The position numbers and the translations under genes were made by a program. Shown here one piece after another: positions 21,301-26,387 of a stretch of 41,221 nucleotides of DNA. Numbering within the stretch: position 1 is the stretch's first letter; every line of letters starts with the position of its first letter. The notes under the pieces were generated by a model. That model saw nothing but the letters and a program-made list of their open reading frames with translations. It did no database searches and was not told the DNA's origin. The stretch covers positions 1 through 41,221 of the forward strand of contig DAOVER010000026.1 of assembly GCA_030668875.1 (NCBI GenBank), given 5' to 3'. This DNA comes from Candidatus Heimdallarchaeota archaeon. Lineage in GTDB: Archaea > Asgardarchaeota > Heimdallarchaeia > Heimdallarchaeales > Heimdallarchaeaceae.

Positions 21301-21986
21301 CAACTCTCAATCCTCAAGCAATAAAACTTGCTCAAAAAGACCAAATTGCACTAAAAGAAAAGCTTACCTACTTAACTGTTGAAGATGTTGAACGATTAGA
21401 ACAAAGTAACATCACTTCCATACAACAGTTATTGTTCCTTACAAAGGAAAATAAGACCACCTCTTCGCTCCAGCGAAGTAATGTGAAGAAATTCATCCAG
21501 CTACTTGGAATGCCTTTAAATGCAATAGATATACAAGAGACAATTATTAAACAGCTAGAACAACAAGGTATCACTTTAGTAAAAGATTTCATTATTTATC
21601 CAGCAGAACCTATGGCTGGCAAAGTAGATTTAAGCTATGTTATGATTAAAAGGATTAAGGGAAGACTCCCCTTAGCTACAAAAAAGAAGGCTAAGAAATC
21701 TTCTCAAAAAACTTCTTCAGCAAAACCTACAACCACAAAGAAAACTACAATTGCCAAGAAATCAGTAACAACTCAACGAAAAGCTAAGACAACAACCGCC
21801 TCTTCTAAACCAAAACCAAAAGCTAAGGTTAAGCCAAAAGCTAAAGCTAAACCAAAACCAAAACCAAAATCAACTAAACAGATGACTTTGATGGATATGA
21901 AATCTACTTCAAAAAAGAAATCATCTCCAACTTCAAAAACGAGAAAAAGCTCAAAAACCACTACGAAAAAAGGTGAAAAATCATGA
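9357..21986 (+). CDS. top6B: Giant topoisomerase VI subunit B with about 50 HhH-like repeats and a basic tail
   Basis: Topoisomerase VI B supplies ATP-driven gating for double-strand passage with subunit A. A whole TopoVIB core is present in the first 540 or so residues. It has the GHKL ATPase with 'ELVENGLDAAE' (38-48, Asn42), 'DNGVGVP' (93-99) and G-loop 'RGRFGLGAK' (122-130), an H2TH region near 'TNEIAEDFFQLLEIDP', and a transducer with switch-lysine motif 'STKIPF' (Lys468). Ordinary TopoVIB ends here, at 500-620 residues. This protein continues for about 3,670 more. The extension is a long series of degenerate 60-75-residue units with the pattern 'L..LK..GI.SI.DLL......L..ISE.....IK..I', which resembles helix-hairpin-helix DNA-binding repeats. 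From residue 4109 it ends in a Lys/Pro/Ala/Ser-Thr tail containing the PIP-box-like 'KQMTLMDM'. The frame is unbroken over 12.6 kb. The ATGA overlap couples it to TopoVIA. A huge DNA-wrapping or scaffolding arm is inferred. Confidence 0.92.
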   Translation: MSDDKRAKKMSAAAFFNDNKAIAGFGNSMRAVFTSIRELVENGLDAAEIRGVNPVISIYLRKLSSREINDLLDVTQYKKLEKHLDFLQLTCRDNGVGVPSNQIADLFGRVLTGTKYGVIQTRGRFGLGAKMCLLHSMSSVDLPARIKSRYFMDDMTHELHLMIDLERNQPIVMEQREYLSGDPNALEEPGVEISITFTGAWRLAKNSVKEYFRQLAIITPYASFDIKVPGDKEGEFEELHYVNVVDDMPPPPQHIKIHPWGCDITQFKAELSSTKTKKMKAFLAEHFMGVTNEIAEDFFQLLEIDPNKSPSNITSKEIRRIVHEGFIKAYQEAKDVKRKRDRIFQFDPPRGDALSPLGAGRLRKGLEKELQPKFVEAVTRPPKAYSGHPFAIEATMGYGGSVNEAAQAKGATVNDNKIIYRYANRIPLIFGAGNDVITQVVSSIRWNDYGLTRQSDPLAIAVSLVSTKIPFPETSKEYISNVPEIEEEIRLALMQLGRRLKTFLSRAKRRKREHARLSRFVKSAPVIIENLTQILEDENLKFTDFRLETDRISASLAHGSPKKVRLYMPIGTRLFGANVWCPNNIQTALKNNNIESVSEFLLKDSKELAAFLQMTKAQIYDIKLRTISELDRDNLSPSFDTKTLVSRLVERRFSSEGERRYISLKDALYRRWIQNVYHYLATDFDKLRAVSGMLEKFFETKKDELLNDYLAKGAKTGKNTISTIDKAIATFNTVSDLKKEQLYPPFKYLKSETDNVLGEDLSIEEFLYQTVQPTSINYHPEITRTLIEYLKIVFTQITNKFPAFAASNITRMKPDWTDGYTKNAFHRRKIKTVNDFLNHSTDDLIDIKELERILYEQYIELIASNSKSVPLKDFSFVEIQQLKEDETLVMKDLAKHGIKTLAQFLSCTSEKILLKKFNTLGTLLLKESKFKLSANLHDTNRIVDQSHIKIIPENVETEFVRNQIFTTSSFLAKSSVILKKMGMKKKDIERAKKELGTPLQNWVDHDEILKKCGIVILEELFFNDSSEYNLTPEEKKKYDENIIFLRSPLIFALPELRSSSHLLTEIGINNIGRFLIWSNSELSDILYLSVNEIKALKKKIVYQKQIQSRDELGKGLTLLSRHYPNLVKYFDKEAPSIQDLYYAYQSENFSFNTGFWKKLYKLSELSQQEAIDLVHLYPKNFKDIDTLKEALLRLKSRNVETIRQFMELQPEIIESKLSVSKERKVARALYDTIRSRRFEGEQELHKQILLLSEYDEFQRNFGSPISRIPELALEELEKFRSHDILAVHQIFDHTVDEIATVLGREKGSVQQFMSSFTLLQKGTPFFEKVDRNKYKSLVSFEFEDLERFSSIEIQSLIQAGYASVDQIFYLTHPLTFSSSILNWNVVDKFRKLLRSPLTLVTWEKTVKTKTFDETENKEVEVEDVQISTLTTLQLNILQNQGISRIIDLLVSKPETLAEALSISMEEAKILQKDIRISDTGTDLAELDIFKSEIVDKLEENNVLTLEDLYFSTSKSKWRVKEVPWDIIESFKSILNLPLAHLSDMLDEDILTALEDANVKTLLGFMLTTPESLMNKTGIPDERFETIKRGMDISDIFSYFSLPSYFLPGLTFQQTEILKENGLKSVAEFIISSPQKINKLIKVPAKQFREITADLTTQSLQALYDEKGIFAFETKLFDKMEQRLLGRDSIFEFDRFQTIQEMYYTLNRDFYQNNQDLWEKVSAIQKVLSLPLHIFTEISEYALEIMSQNGINYVYQLLFIHDSDITDPLLFRTVSTYSSKIIEMRAFHYFSKLPAFVYNSNYFKRILKDTVNKSLSDVITDEKVIKDLAAKDKQYLYENYNLTIIRSILELPLRITPYFTRIKKVRRDEYKNTKIGDVFDIDLEEHSALSSFYSRLYEENSFNKLISQLTIPISSMGLPRELALKLSKSSIGTLIDFYSTPEKQVSEITGFSQKNIREIKDGLTYSNIVSFRVSQAHKIKPSSFVSEKQIFDLMGKSISDIESLFYSAEHLGISKLLPLENYKKIKEILSGSIRFVGFLSFDEIRRLEYHNINSIIDFALLSKKDLFTITQNPIYKEFHVLDLISFDELSEKRIQAAIPLSLCPSIEEDYLEKIKEIGINSIQDFISRMTEIRESHPHLVKLDIFREVQMYLSSVAYIGLNNESVQKLIYSGVGDILSFITEDPSTISLILGISEKQVDKYVKLAVPSNLVEKVDNKGVLLTEFSGLSRGRRNSLLKSGKETVQDLFSSRYQAYSQSNISDALMSEFIESCNMSLYRIEEIEPGIKAKLSKSGITRIIDLFCSTDAGLKKALDGKLPKEFKQIRKGHFTLTKGIPLSLNEPLQDIIRELNIEPSNKKIEDMFGFVPEFLLQFTESERIEKDKNLAFLEQIVSFLSLNILSLPSFDTTTKLILWNRGIRHIIELLSTNMNKIDGIPYQVISEVRSYQKNFSLSRSMSETFSPYIDDVLNLPVKKQIRFQNYGLTSALLLVDFIPHPIFSFTANEQSILRIISNNMFKPITWLSSDVSFKIEDINLLIQNRAINILSALLLLSDQDDTKALDTLSNKYYKPISAYLNSSVLQLSAPEWALQLSNTKIITDANSLKLLKKENISYLDEFLTLESKFLNNPNLITDVLPKLLSLKSLPISSISDLSPSNIQKLKRSRINNVYEFLVVPAPLLSNLLSISVENVNATKSSIDLSSLEKTAKLTGLDLELFPELSQDSRIILQRRGCVSLNQASKMDLDLIPLLSEDKLLLQNLIAMLFTPTTLIGKILKLTKNEIDELLIRDVCTYVDLLELPQKTWPAKIRKSLSDKDSDPTYLIKNLQNLEKFGVPIEKLDLAKSVTKALVDAGIVTIDHLYYLPITYVSARSKVKQPILEEIKKKLSYNINFLQDISHTTLAGCYSKDSFTIISCLIYWNNLSKEIRTDLEGSLDSIKLIEETRFIEPLTPTETKLESIGIHSLRSFILSPQIKKETGLATKLLPSLLANIRFLSLDPKQISRLKKTGFVTVADLLLNTSKTISVKSKLGKNAIDEILNNIKIDNLTSLIKSMEQEHLHDAFYLSTNDKTFLKSIGVYSLADLNEYTVLDWFVSKQKIQKIKKKINALLDTNILYYPGITSKQYAEVVEQYFMRNIFTIKDLMISTTVEKTSDLIEFLTIFSTNKPKIQSQYVTSLSFLKGIETKDLFEKNVKLEKSATINDLIVALYRNSEELTKKGDDIIKQINYPISFSSKLNLNEANDLRSKNILSYGDVLTKPVGYWGTFASAKLKKKILEILSTITSQNIENEGKKRVQLSSMKIFDTNLKKQLTSNYKTIDEVIHAIKTEDTKILKPLERKITKVLSTPISLLKLPKIKIKSWKRLISTVSTLEEFYLLTDQELVKILSSSKEEIVKLKINLGSENIILPPRIKENKIFTSSDVTELSANGISNYVQLFEVTIEISKLSTSLKDKIAFYKEFDVKQLDENIEETILLKDFVFLDFYADSLALSRIQKESVKNLSSLLLSRGTHLSKIFDIDLFDIDPNKDKSNLLNTTIEYFLLIEKYRPKVYTKIVESLQEKYSSQLNTLLSYLNRSPILLSGPNLSNINKIVKLPYENIKDLLLLSKEKLIREINDVAVQRNVRGLTLSVLKDLDSKLTYIPKEFLTAYEINQLKKENIYSFEEALVFNRKSTSRKSKPWLLSEKVRKISTINTLSLSSYLPSSKIQERLLKLKITNVYELVYYCQNTEKEEDLSLCQSVIQSVSSINIEEIETKERSRFTKFFNDPDILSYLRSQDIRTFGPLVHYLEQLEDEAFTPEIEKILSVMRFPVSVLSDNKKLVLKLEGEGYNQVVNLLIPAKIINSLKSNITENQKKVLTSLINMLTYQEICRIITKDHYPISKLSLIDDILLKELVKAGYASVAHLKSAETIIADTSKLNLQQISRIVRLFDSSIYYMSEMLKDYPQSAFTLYNKGVNTLWDIFLVGSKEISKITGISVRQITSYLSTLNPQAIKLAQKDQIALKEKLTYLTVEDVERLEQSNITSIQQLLFLTKENKTTSSLQRSNVKKFIQLLGMPLNAIDIQETIIKQLEQQGITLVKDFIIYPAEPMAGKVDLSYVMIKRIKGRLPLATKKKAKKSSQKTSSAKPTTTKKTTIAKKSVTTQRKAKTTTASSKPKPKAKVKPKAKAKPKPKPKSTKQMTLMDMKSTSKKKSSPTSKTRKSSKTTTKKGEKS
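11097..21670 (+). repeat. Array of about 50 degenerate helix-hairpin-helix-like protein repeats
   Basis: The repeat is visible only at protein level; DNA similarity between units is low, so this is old divergence and not recent tandem duplication. Typical units contain 'LQNQGISRIIDLLVSKPE', 'LKENGLKSVAEFIISSPQ', 'LSKSGITRIIDLFCSTDA', 'LKKTGFVTVADLLLNTSK' and 'LEQSNITSIQQLLFLTKE'. Each is followed by a short helix ending in 'IK' or a similar pair. My count of units is by eye, about 45-54, and becomes uncertain where a unit lacks the central Gly-Ile. Residues about 640-820 of the protein are less repeat-like. Confidence 0.7.
21971..21976 (+). promoter_or_regulatory. Shine-Dalgarno element for TopoVIA inside the end of TopoVIB
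   Basis: AGGTGA lies 6 bases before the ATG at 21983. It fixes this start, which overlaps the TopoVIB stop as ATGA. Confidence 0.7.
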
Positions 21987-23392
21987 GTTCAGATCATAAA
22001 TTTGTTATTAGTAATTCAACAGTTTTACCTGCTATTGAGAGAACTGCTTCTTTTGATAAGGATATTCTAGTTAGAGAAATATACAGTTGGGCTAGAGAAA
22101 CATTTGACCTCAAACGAGGATCATATGTATTATTCTTAAGAAGCTTCAAGAAATGGCACAAACTTGAACCTACAAGAAAATTATCTAGATACAATCTCCA
22201 AAAGGAAACAATGAGCATTAGCATAAAAAACTCAGTTTCAATAGACAAACTACAATCCGTTAGAGAAGAACTAGAACATTTAACAAAATACTTAATGCCT
22301 TTTGGTGTTACTCACGTAGCAACCAAGAATTCACAAGAAACAAACAATCTTCTTGTTGAATATGCTTTAGATTTCCTAAATCAAGCAATGGTGTCACCTA
22401 ATGATGCAGCTTTTCAGATTCCATCTAGAGCGGGAACAAATGTAGGTTTTGATGAGGATCAAGAATTAGTTCTTATCGGTCGTCAAATGATTGATAGACA
22501 ATTTAGAAATTTAGCTTCAGTAAGTTCTGTTGAGCAAATGACCATTGTTATGAAACTCATTCACGATATTCTTTCCAGAGATATTCACAGTACTAAAAGA
22601 GATATATTCTATATGAATGTAAATGCATTTGATAAGCAGTCTGTTTCTGATTCTCTTATAGAAGATGTGGGAGCAATGTTACAAGTTACTCGTTCATCTT
22701 TGAATATTAGTGCTTCTTCCAAAGGGATTGTTGTTGGACGTATTAGTTTCAAAGAAAAAGGGGATCTCATAGATTGTCGTGCAATAGGAGCTGGCAAAGC
22801 TATATCACCAAATATTGATGATATAGAGAGTATGGAAACTGATGCAGAAATGTGTTTGGTTATTGAGAAGGATGCTGTCTTCAATAGGCTTGCAGAGGAT
22901 CAGTTCTATGATTATGTCCCAAGCATCCTCATAACAGCAAAAGGTCAACCGGATATAGCTACAAGACAATTTTTGAAGAAAATAAACGATGATCTCAGTC
23001 TACCTATATTTGCTATTATGGATGCCGACCCTTATGGTTTTGAAATTATGCGTGTATATAGCGTAGGGAGCAAAGCATTGAGCTTTGAATCAAGTCATCT
23101 AGCCGTACCTAGTATTAAATGGTTGGGTTTACTACCAAGTGATCTTTCTCCTGAAAGTGGATTTGATATTCCAAGAAGTGCTTTAATTAAAATGACTTCT
23201 AAAGACATTCATCGATCTAAACTGATGCTAGATGAGGAATTTGTCAAAAGAAAACCAAAATGGAAAGAGCAACTAGAAATCCAAATAGCAACTGGGTTTA
23301 AAGCTGAAATACAAGCACTTAATGCAAGAGACCCACAATATATTACTAATTTCTATCTTCCACAAAAAATTGAGGCGGGAGATTTTATCTAA
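21983..23392 (+). CDS. top6A: Topoisomerase VI subunit A (Spo11-like)
   Basis: The DNA-cleaving subunit of topoisomerase VI, homologous to Spo11. The winged-helix cleavage domain has 'STKRDIFYMN' with catalytic Tyr210, very close to the Spo11 form 'TKRDIYY'. The Toprim domain shows 'LVIEKDAVF' (Glu295), 'ITAKGQPD' and 'MDADPYGFE' (Asp347, Asp349), the Mg-binding residues. Family members usually have the tyrosine near residue 100. Here about 100 extra N-terminal residues precede it, with no recognised domain. The gene is translationally coupled to the giant TopoVIB. The two subunits form an A2B2 complex in other archaea, and the pairing here says that the giant B protein is the working partner and not a stray paralogue. 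Confidence 0.93.
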   Translation: MSSDHKFVISNSTVLPAIERTASFDKDILVREIYSWARETFDLKRGSYVLFLRSFKKWHKLEPTRKLSRYNLQKETMSISIKNSVSIDKLQSVREELEHLTKYLMPFGVTHVATKNSQETNNLLVEYALDFLNQAMVSPNDAAFQIPSRAGTNVGFDEDQELVLIGRQMIDRQFRNLASVSSVEQMTIVMKLIHDILSRDIHSTKRDIFYMNVNAFDKQSVSDSLIEDVGAMLQVTRSSLNISASSKGIVVGRISFKEKGDLIDCRAIGAGKAISPNIDDIESMETDAEMCLVIEKDAVFNRLAEDQFYDYVPSILITAKGQPDIATRQFLKKINDDLSLPIFAIMDADPYGFEIMRVYSVGSKALSFESSHLAVPSIKWLGLLPSDLSPESGFDIPRSALIKMTSKDIHRSKLMLDEEFVKRKPKWKEQLEIQIATGFKAEIQALNARDPQYITNFYLPQKIEAGDFI

Positions 23393-23453
23393 AATGATGT
23401 ACCTATCAGGATAAAGATTAGAAAAAAAGTTGGCGATTAAGAATCGTTGATCT

Positions 23454-23834
23454 TTACTTTAGCAGGACAATCTCAATTGTGGATACTGTTTTTGGACCAT
23501 AACCTTCTACATCACTTGGCAATTCTTCAGATCCTATAACCACTTTATCAATTACTACGCTGTCTATCGGGTATTTTCTACGAGCTATTTCAGCAACATC
23601 AACTGCTTTCGAGATTTGTCTTCCACGGGCTTGAATTCCACACTTATTATGTTTATTGAGTATTGTAATTGCAACTAAAACATAGCTAATCGTTGGTTTC
23701 TTTCCGATGTAAATAATATGACTCCGCTCTCTGTACTCAGTTGTGGGTTTAGTGGCTTCTTTAGGCGTTTCTTCTTTCTTAGCTTCTTCCTTAGCTTCTT
23801 TCTTAGCTTCTTCCTTAGCTTCTTCTTTACTCAT
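23454..23834 (-). CDS. alba: Alba chromatin protein with EAK-repeat N-terminus
   Basis: Alba/Sac10b proteins coat DNA and RNA as dimers and are major archaeal chromatin components. The core is clear: 'IYIGKKPTISYVLVAIT' carries the lysine pair whose first residue is the acetylation site in Sulfolobus. It is followed by 'IQARGRQISKAVDVAEI' and a final 'STIEIVLLK'. About 35 residues of Lys/Glu/Ala-rich sequence precede the core, where ordinary Alba has roughly 10. This extension is built from 12-base DNA repeats and should form a charged helix. The ATG at 23834 has a GGTGA element at good spacing; a GTG at 23843 would overlap that element, so I reject it. The gene is convergent with the topoisomerase VI operon. 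Confidence 0.93.
   Translation of the reverse strand: MSKEEAKEEAKKEAKEEAKKEETPKEATKPTTEYRERSHIIYIGKKPTISYVLVAITILNKHNKCGIQARGRQISKAVDVAEIARRKYPIDSVVIDKVVIGSEELPSDVEGYGPKTVSTIEIVLLK
23778..23825 (-). repeat. Four 12-base tandem repeats in the Alba N-terminal coding region
   Basis: Four consecutive copies of 'cttagcttcttc', one with a final t, on the plus strand encode alternating AKEE/AKKE-type tetrapeptides on the minus strand. The near-perfect copies suggest recent slippage expansion. Confidence 0.85.
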
Positions 23835-23999
23835 GAATTTCACCTATATTCCATTGTCTGTCAAATGCTTCAGTATAAGCGTTATTAAAATGTCATTCCC
23901 ACGTTTAAAAATTTTTCCTCCTCCTTAAGTGACACACAAAAGAACAAATAAATACATTAAGGTAAAACAAGAATAGGGCTTAATAAGGCCAAAGGATGT

Positions 24000-25796
24000 T
24001 TGATAGATTTGAAGTTTCCAAGGTTCATAATTGATTCTTTAATCATTGTGCTAAGTATATCTTTGCTTACTTCTATTTATACTATCTTTGGGTGGTTTTT
24101 TCCTCTCTTTGAAAATTACATTATTATTCTTGATATCTTTGTTGGGATAGGTTTTATTATCTATGGATGGTTATTGAGACGATGGTTTCTTAAGAAGAAT
24201 CTTGATGAGAAAGATGGTTCATTGATACATTTTTTTAAGATAATTCTTCCAGTATTTGGTTTAATATTGGTCATTGTATTAGTAATTGGTTTATCTAATC
24301 TATCAAAGATAATTCTCCTAGCAATGATTTCTAACTATTTATTAAATATCTTTCAGATCTTTATTGTATCGATTCTAGTTGGGATTTTCACATTTACATT
24401 TATCGAGAATAATCTTGGAATTCTTCTTTTCAAAGAACCTGTAGTTGAACAAGAAGACAAGCTCGGTTCTGATTTAATGAGAAAGCAGCTAAAGAATCTC
24501 GTTGACAAACAATGGAAATATGGTATGATTATTCTATGGATATCTATTATGATAGCAAATCTACTAGTTTTTCTCGCATATCCTTCCATACCTGCAAATG
24601 AAGTGAGTTTTACCTATCAAAATCTTGATTTTAGTTTTCCTAATTTTGCGTTCACATTCAACACAGAAACAGGTTTTAATCAACAATTCTTCTCTAGTGT
24701 TTCTATCCCTTCATCTGCACTTCTAAATTGGAAATTAATTCAATCTCTCATCAGTCTTATTTTTCTGGGTTTGCTTGTTCTACTCATATATCTGCCTTAT
24801 TCAAAGATTTCAGTGGAAAAAAATAAGATTAATGTAAGTTCAGCACATACTGAAAATGTTCAAGAAATAGATGAGAAACTGGGTACTGTCCCAATTTCCT
24901 TAACCACTTCTGACATTATCGAACATTTCGATGATATGGACACTGAAATTCTAGCTTTTAAAGTTCTGTCTCCACAACCTACAAAAGAATACTTGCCTTC
25001 AAACATAATAAGCCCTAAATCAAGAGGAAGATTTTCAAAAACACTAAATAGAATGAAGAACAGTGATGTAATTCCAGTTATGAACCTGGCGAGCTTGAAT
25101 CTATTTCTGGCTCTCTATATTGTTAGTTTATTTGACAGATTGGGAATAATAACAAGTATTGCAAATGATGTGTTTCAAGATTCATATGCTCTATTAACAC
25201 ATCTTTACTGGGCTGGGTTAGCAGAAGAAGTATCATATCGTTTTCTTTTGTTTGGTGTTCCTTTGTTTGTCATTTATGGAGTAGTTTTTCTATTCATTTT
25301 CATTATAAAGAAGACACTAGTCAAAGAGAAGAAAGAAGAAGATCTTTCAAGATTTGCAATGTGGGTTAAATCCAAAACACCAATAAACCCCCTACTCTAT
25401 TTGAGTGGTAGATGGAAAAAACTGAGAATTCTTGATGTCATATTTCTATTACTTTCGTCATTCGGTTTTGGTTATGTTCACTATCAATTTGGTTGGGATG
25501 CATGGAAAATATTTCAAGCAGGAATCGCTGGAATTATTTTTGGTTATGCTTTCTTTAAATACGGATTACATGCTGCGATAATTTTGCACACAATAAATAA
25601 TTTTGTACTAGGAATGCTAGTATCTCTAAATCTTGGTTTTATGTTATCTGGTGGCATTCTGTTTATTGTTATTACTGTTGCTGGAATATTGGTATTGCTG
25701 AATTTAACAGCAAAGGCACTAACAGTATCTTTTAAATTCCTTAATACTATATTCAAAAGAAGTCAACCAAGTACTGATACCTCTAAACAAAAGTGA
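24000..25796 (+). CDS. CPBP-family intramembrane glutamic protease (Rce1-like)
   Basis: A 598-residue polytopic protein whose C-terminal third is a CPBP/CAAX protease domain. It has 'LAEEVSYRF' (Glu409, Glu410, Arg414), 'FGYVH' (His494) and 'ILHTINNF' (His530, Asn534), the three motifs of the active site in the membrane. The first 270 residues hold about five extra hydrophobic helices plus an exported-looking segment. A roughly 90-residue charged stretch then leads to the protease domain. In eukaryotes Rce1 of this superfamily trims prenylated Ras proteins; bacterial members have other substrates. The TTG start is the one in frame near the AAGGA-like sequence and is not certain. The stop overlaps a possible GTG start of the following small-GTPase gene, so a functional link with that GTPase is an attractive inference. 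Confidence 0.85.
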   Translation: MIDLKFPRFIIDSLIIVLSISLLTSIYTIFGWFFPLFENYIIILDIFVGIGFIIYGWLLRRWFLKKNLDEKDGSLIHFFKIILPVFGLILVIVLVIGLSNLSKIILLAMISNYLLNIFQIFIVSILVGIFTFTFIENNLGILLFKEPVVEQEDKLGSDLMRKQLKNLVDKQWKYGMIILWISIMIANLLVFLAYPSIPANEVSFTYQNLDFSFPNFAFTFNTETGFNQQFFSSVSIPSSALLNWKLIQSLISLIFLGLLVLLIYLPYSKISVEKNKINVSSAHTENVQEIDEKLGTVPISLTTSDIIEHFDDMDTEILAFKVLSPQPTKEYLPSNIISPKSRGRFSKTLNRMKNSDVIPVMNLASLNLFLALYIVSLFDRLGIITSIANDVFQDSYALLTHLYWAGLAEEVSYRFLLFGVPLFVIYGVVFLFIFIIKKTLVKEKKEEDLSRFAMWVKSKTPINPLLYLSGRWKKLRILDVIFLLLSSFGFGYVHYQFGWDAWKIFQAGIAGIIFGYAFFKYGLHAAIILHTINNFVLGMLVSLNLGFMLSGGILFIVITVAGILVLLNLTAKALTVSFKFLNTIFKRSQPSTDTSKQK

Positions 25797-26386
25797 AGAA
25801 TATGAGCTACGGGCAAAAATTATTCCTTAAGGTAATCTTAGCAGGAGAAGCTGAAGTAGGAAAAACAAGTTTAAGACGTTCATATCTTGGAGAAGGATTT
25901 GTCAAAAGTCATCTTCAAACGATAGGTGCAGATTTTGCTTCATTACCAAAAACAGTCAAAGATTATAATGTTCTTTATCAGATTTGGGATGTAGCTGGAC
26001 AAGACATATTCGAAAATGTTCGGATGATGTACTATAAGGGTACCCTTGGTGCGATGATGGTATTTGACGCTACAAAAATTAATACTTTTAGAGCATTGGA
26101 TCGTTGGATAAAAGAGCTTGAGAAAGGTACAGAAAGAGGAATTGTTCCATTCTTCATCCTCGGCAATAAGATGGATTTAGTTACTCCTGCAAAAAAAACC
26201 AAACTAAAAGCAGAAGTCAATAAATACATAGCTGGGTTGAACAAAAAATATTCTGACAAGGGATTTACTGTAGAGTATATTGAAACTTCTGCTAAAACCG
26301 GTGATAATGTCCATTCCGCTTTTGAACAATTAGGAGTCAAGATTATAGATTATATTCAACATCGAAAGAAAATGAGGGGTAAATAG
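25793..26386 (+). CDS. Ras-superfamily (Rab-like) small GTPase
   Basis: A GTP-binding switch protein with all five G motifs: 'GEAEVGKTS' (G1), 'QTIGADF' with the G2 threonine, 'WDVAGQD' (G3, with the catalytic Gln), 'NKMD' (G4) and 'ETSAKTG' (G5). At about 195 residues it is a minimal Rab/Ras-type domain. It has no C-terminal cysteine, so ordinary prenylation is not expected; the end is basic ('HRKKMRGK') and could touch membranes. Such eukaryote-like GTPases are a hallmark of Asgard archaea. The GTG used here overlaps the protease stop (GTGA); an ATG three codons on (25802) is an equally good start. The HEAT-repeat gene follows after one base, so the GTPase lies in the middle of a three-gene operon. 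Confidence 0.92.
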   Translation: MKNMSYGQKLFLKVILAGEAEVGKTSLRRSYLGEGFVKSHLQTIGADFASLPKTVKDYNVLYQIWDVAGQDIFENVRMMYYKGTLGAMMVFDATKINTFRALDRWIKELEKGTERGIVPFFILGNKMDLVTPAKKTKLKAEVNKYIAGLNKKYSDKGFTVEYIETSAKTGDNVHSAFEQLGVKIIDYIQHRKKMRGK

Positions 26387-26387
26387 A

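Noticed and set aside
9357..21986. The giant frame as an assembly artefact or a collapsed repeat
   Set aside because: Units are too diverged at DNA level to be misassembled, the frame is unbroken, and the stop overlaps the TopoVIA start in the expected ATGA form.
25793..26386. CAAX-type prenylation signal on the small GTPase
   Set aside because: The C-terminus 'KKMRGK' has no cysteine, so direct Rce1-style processing of this GTPase is not supported.
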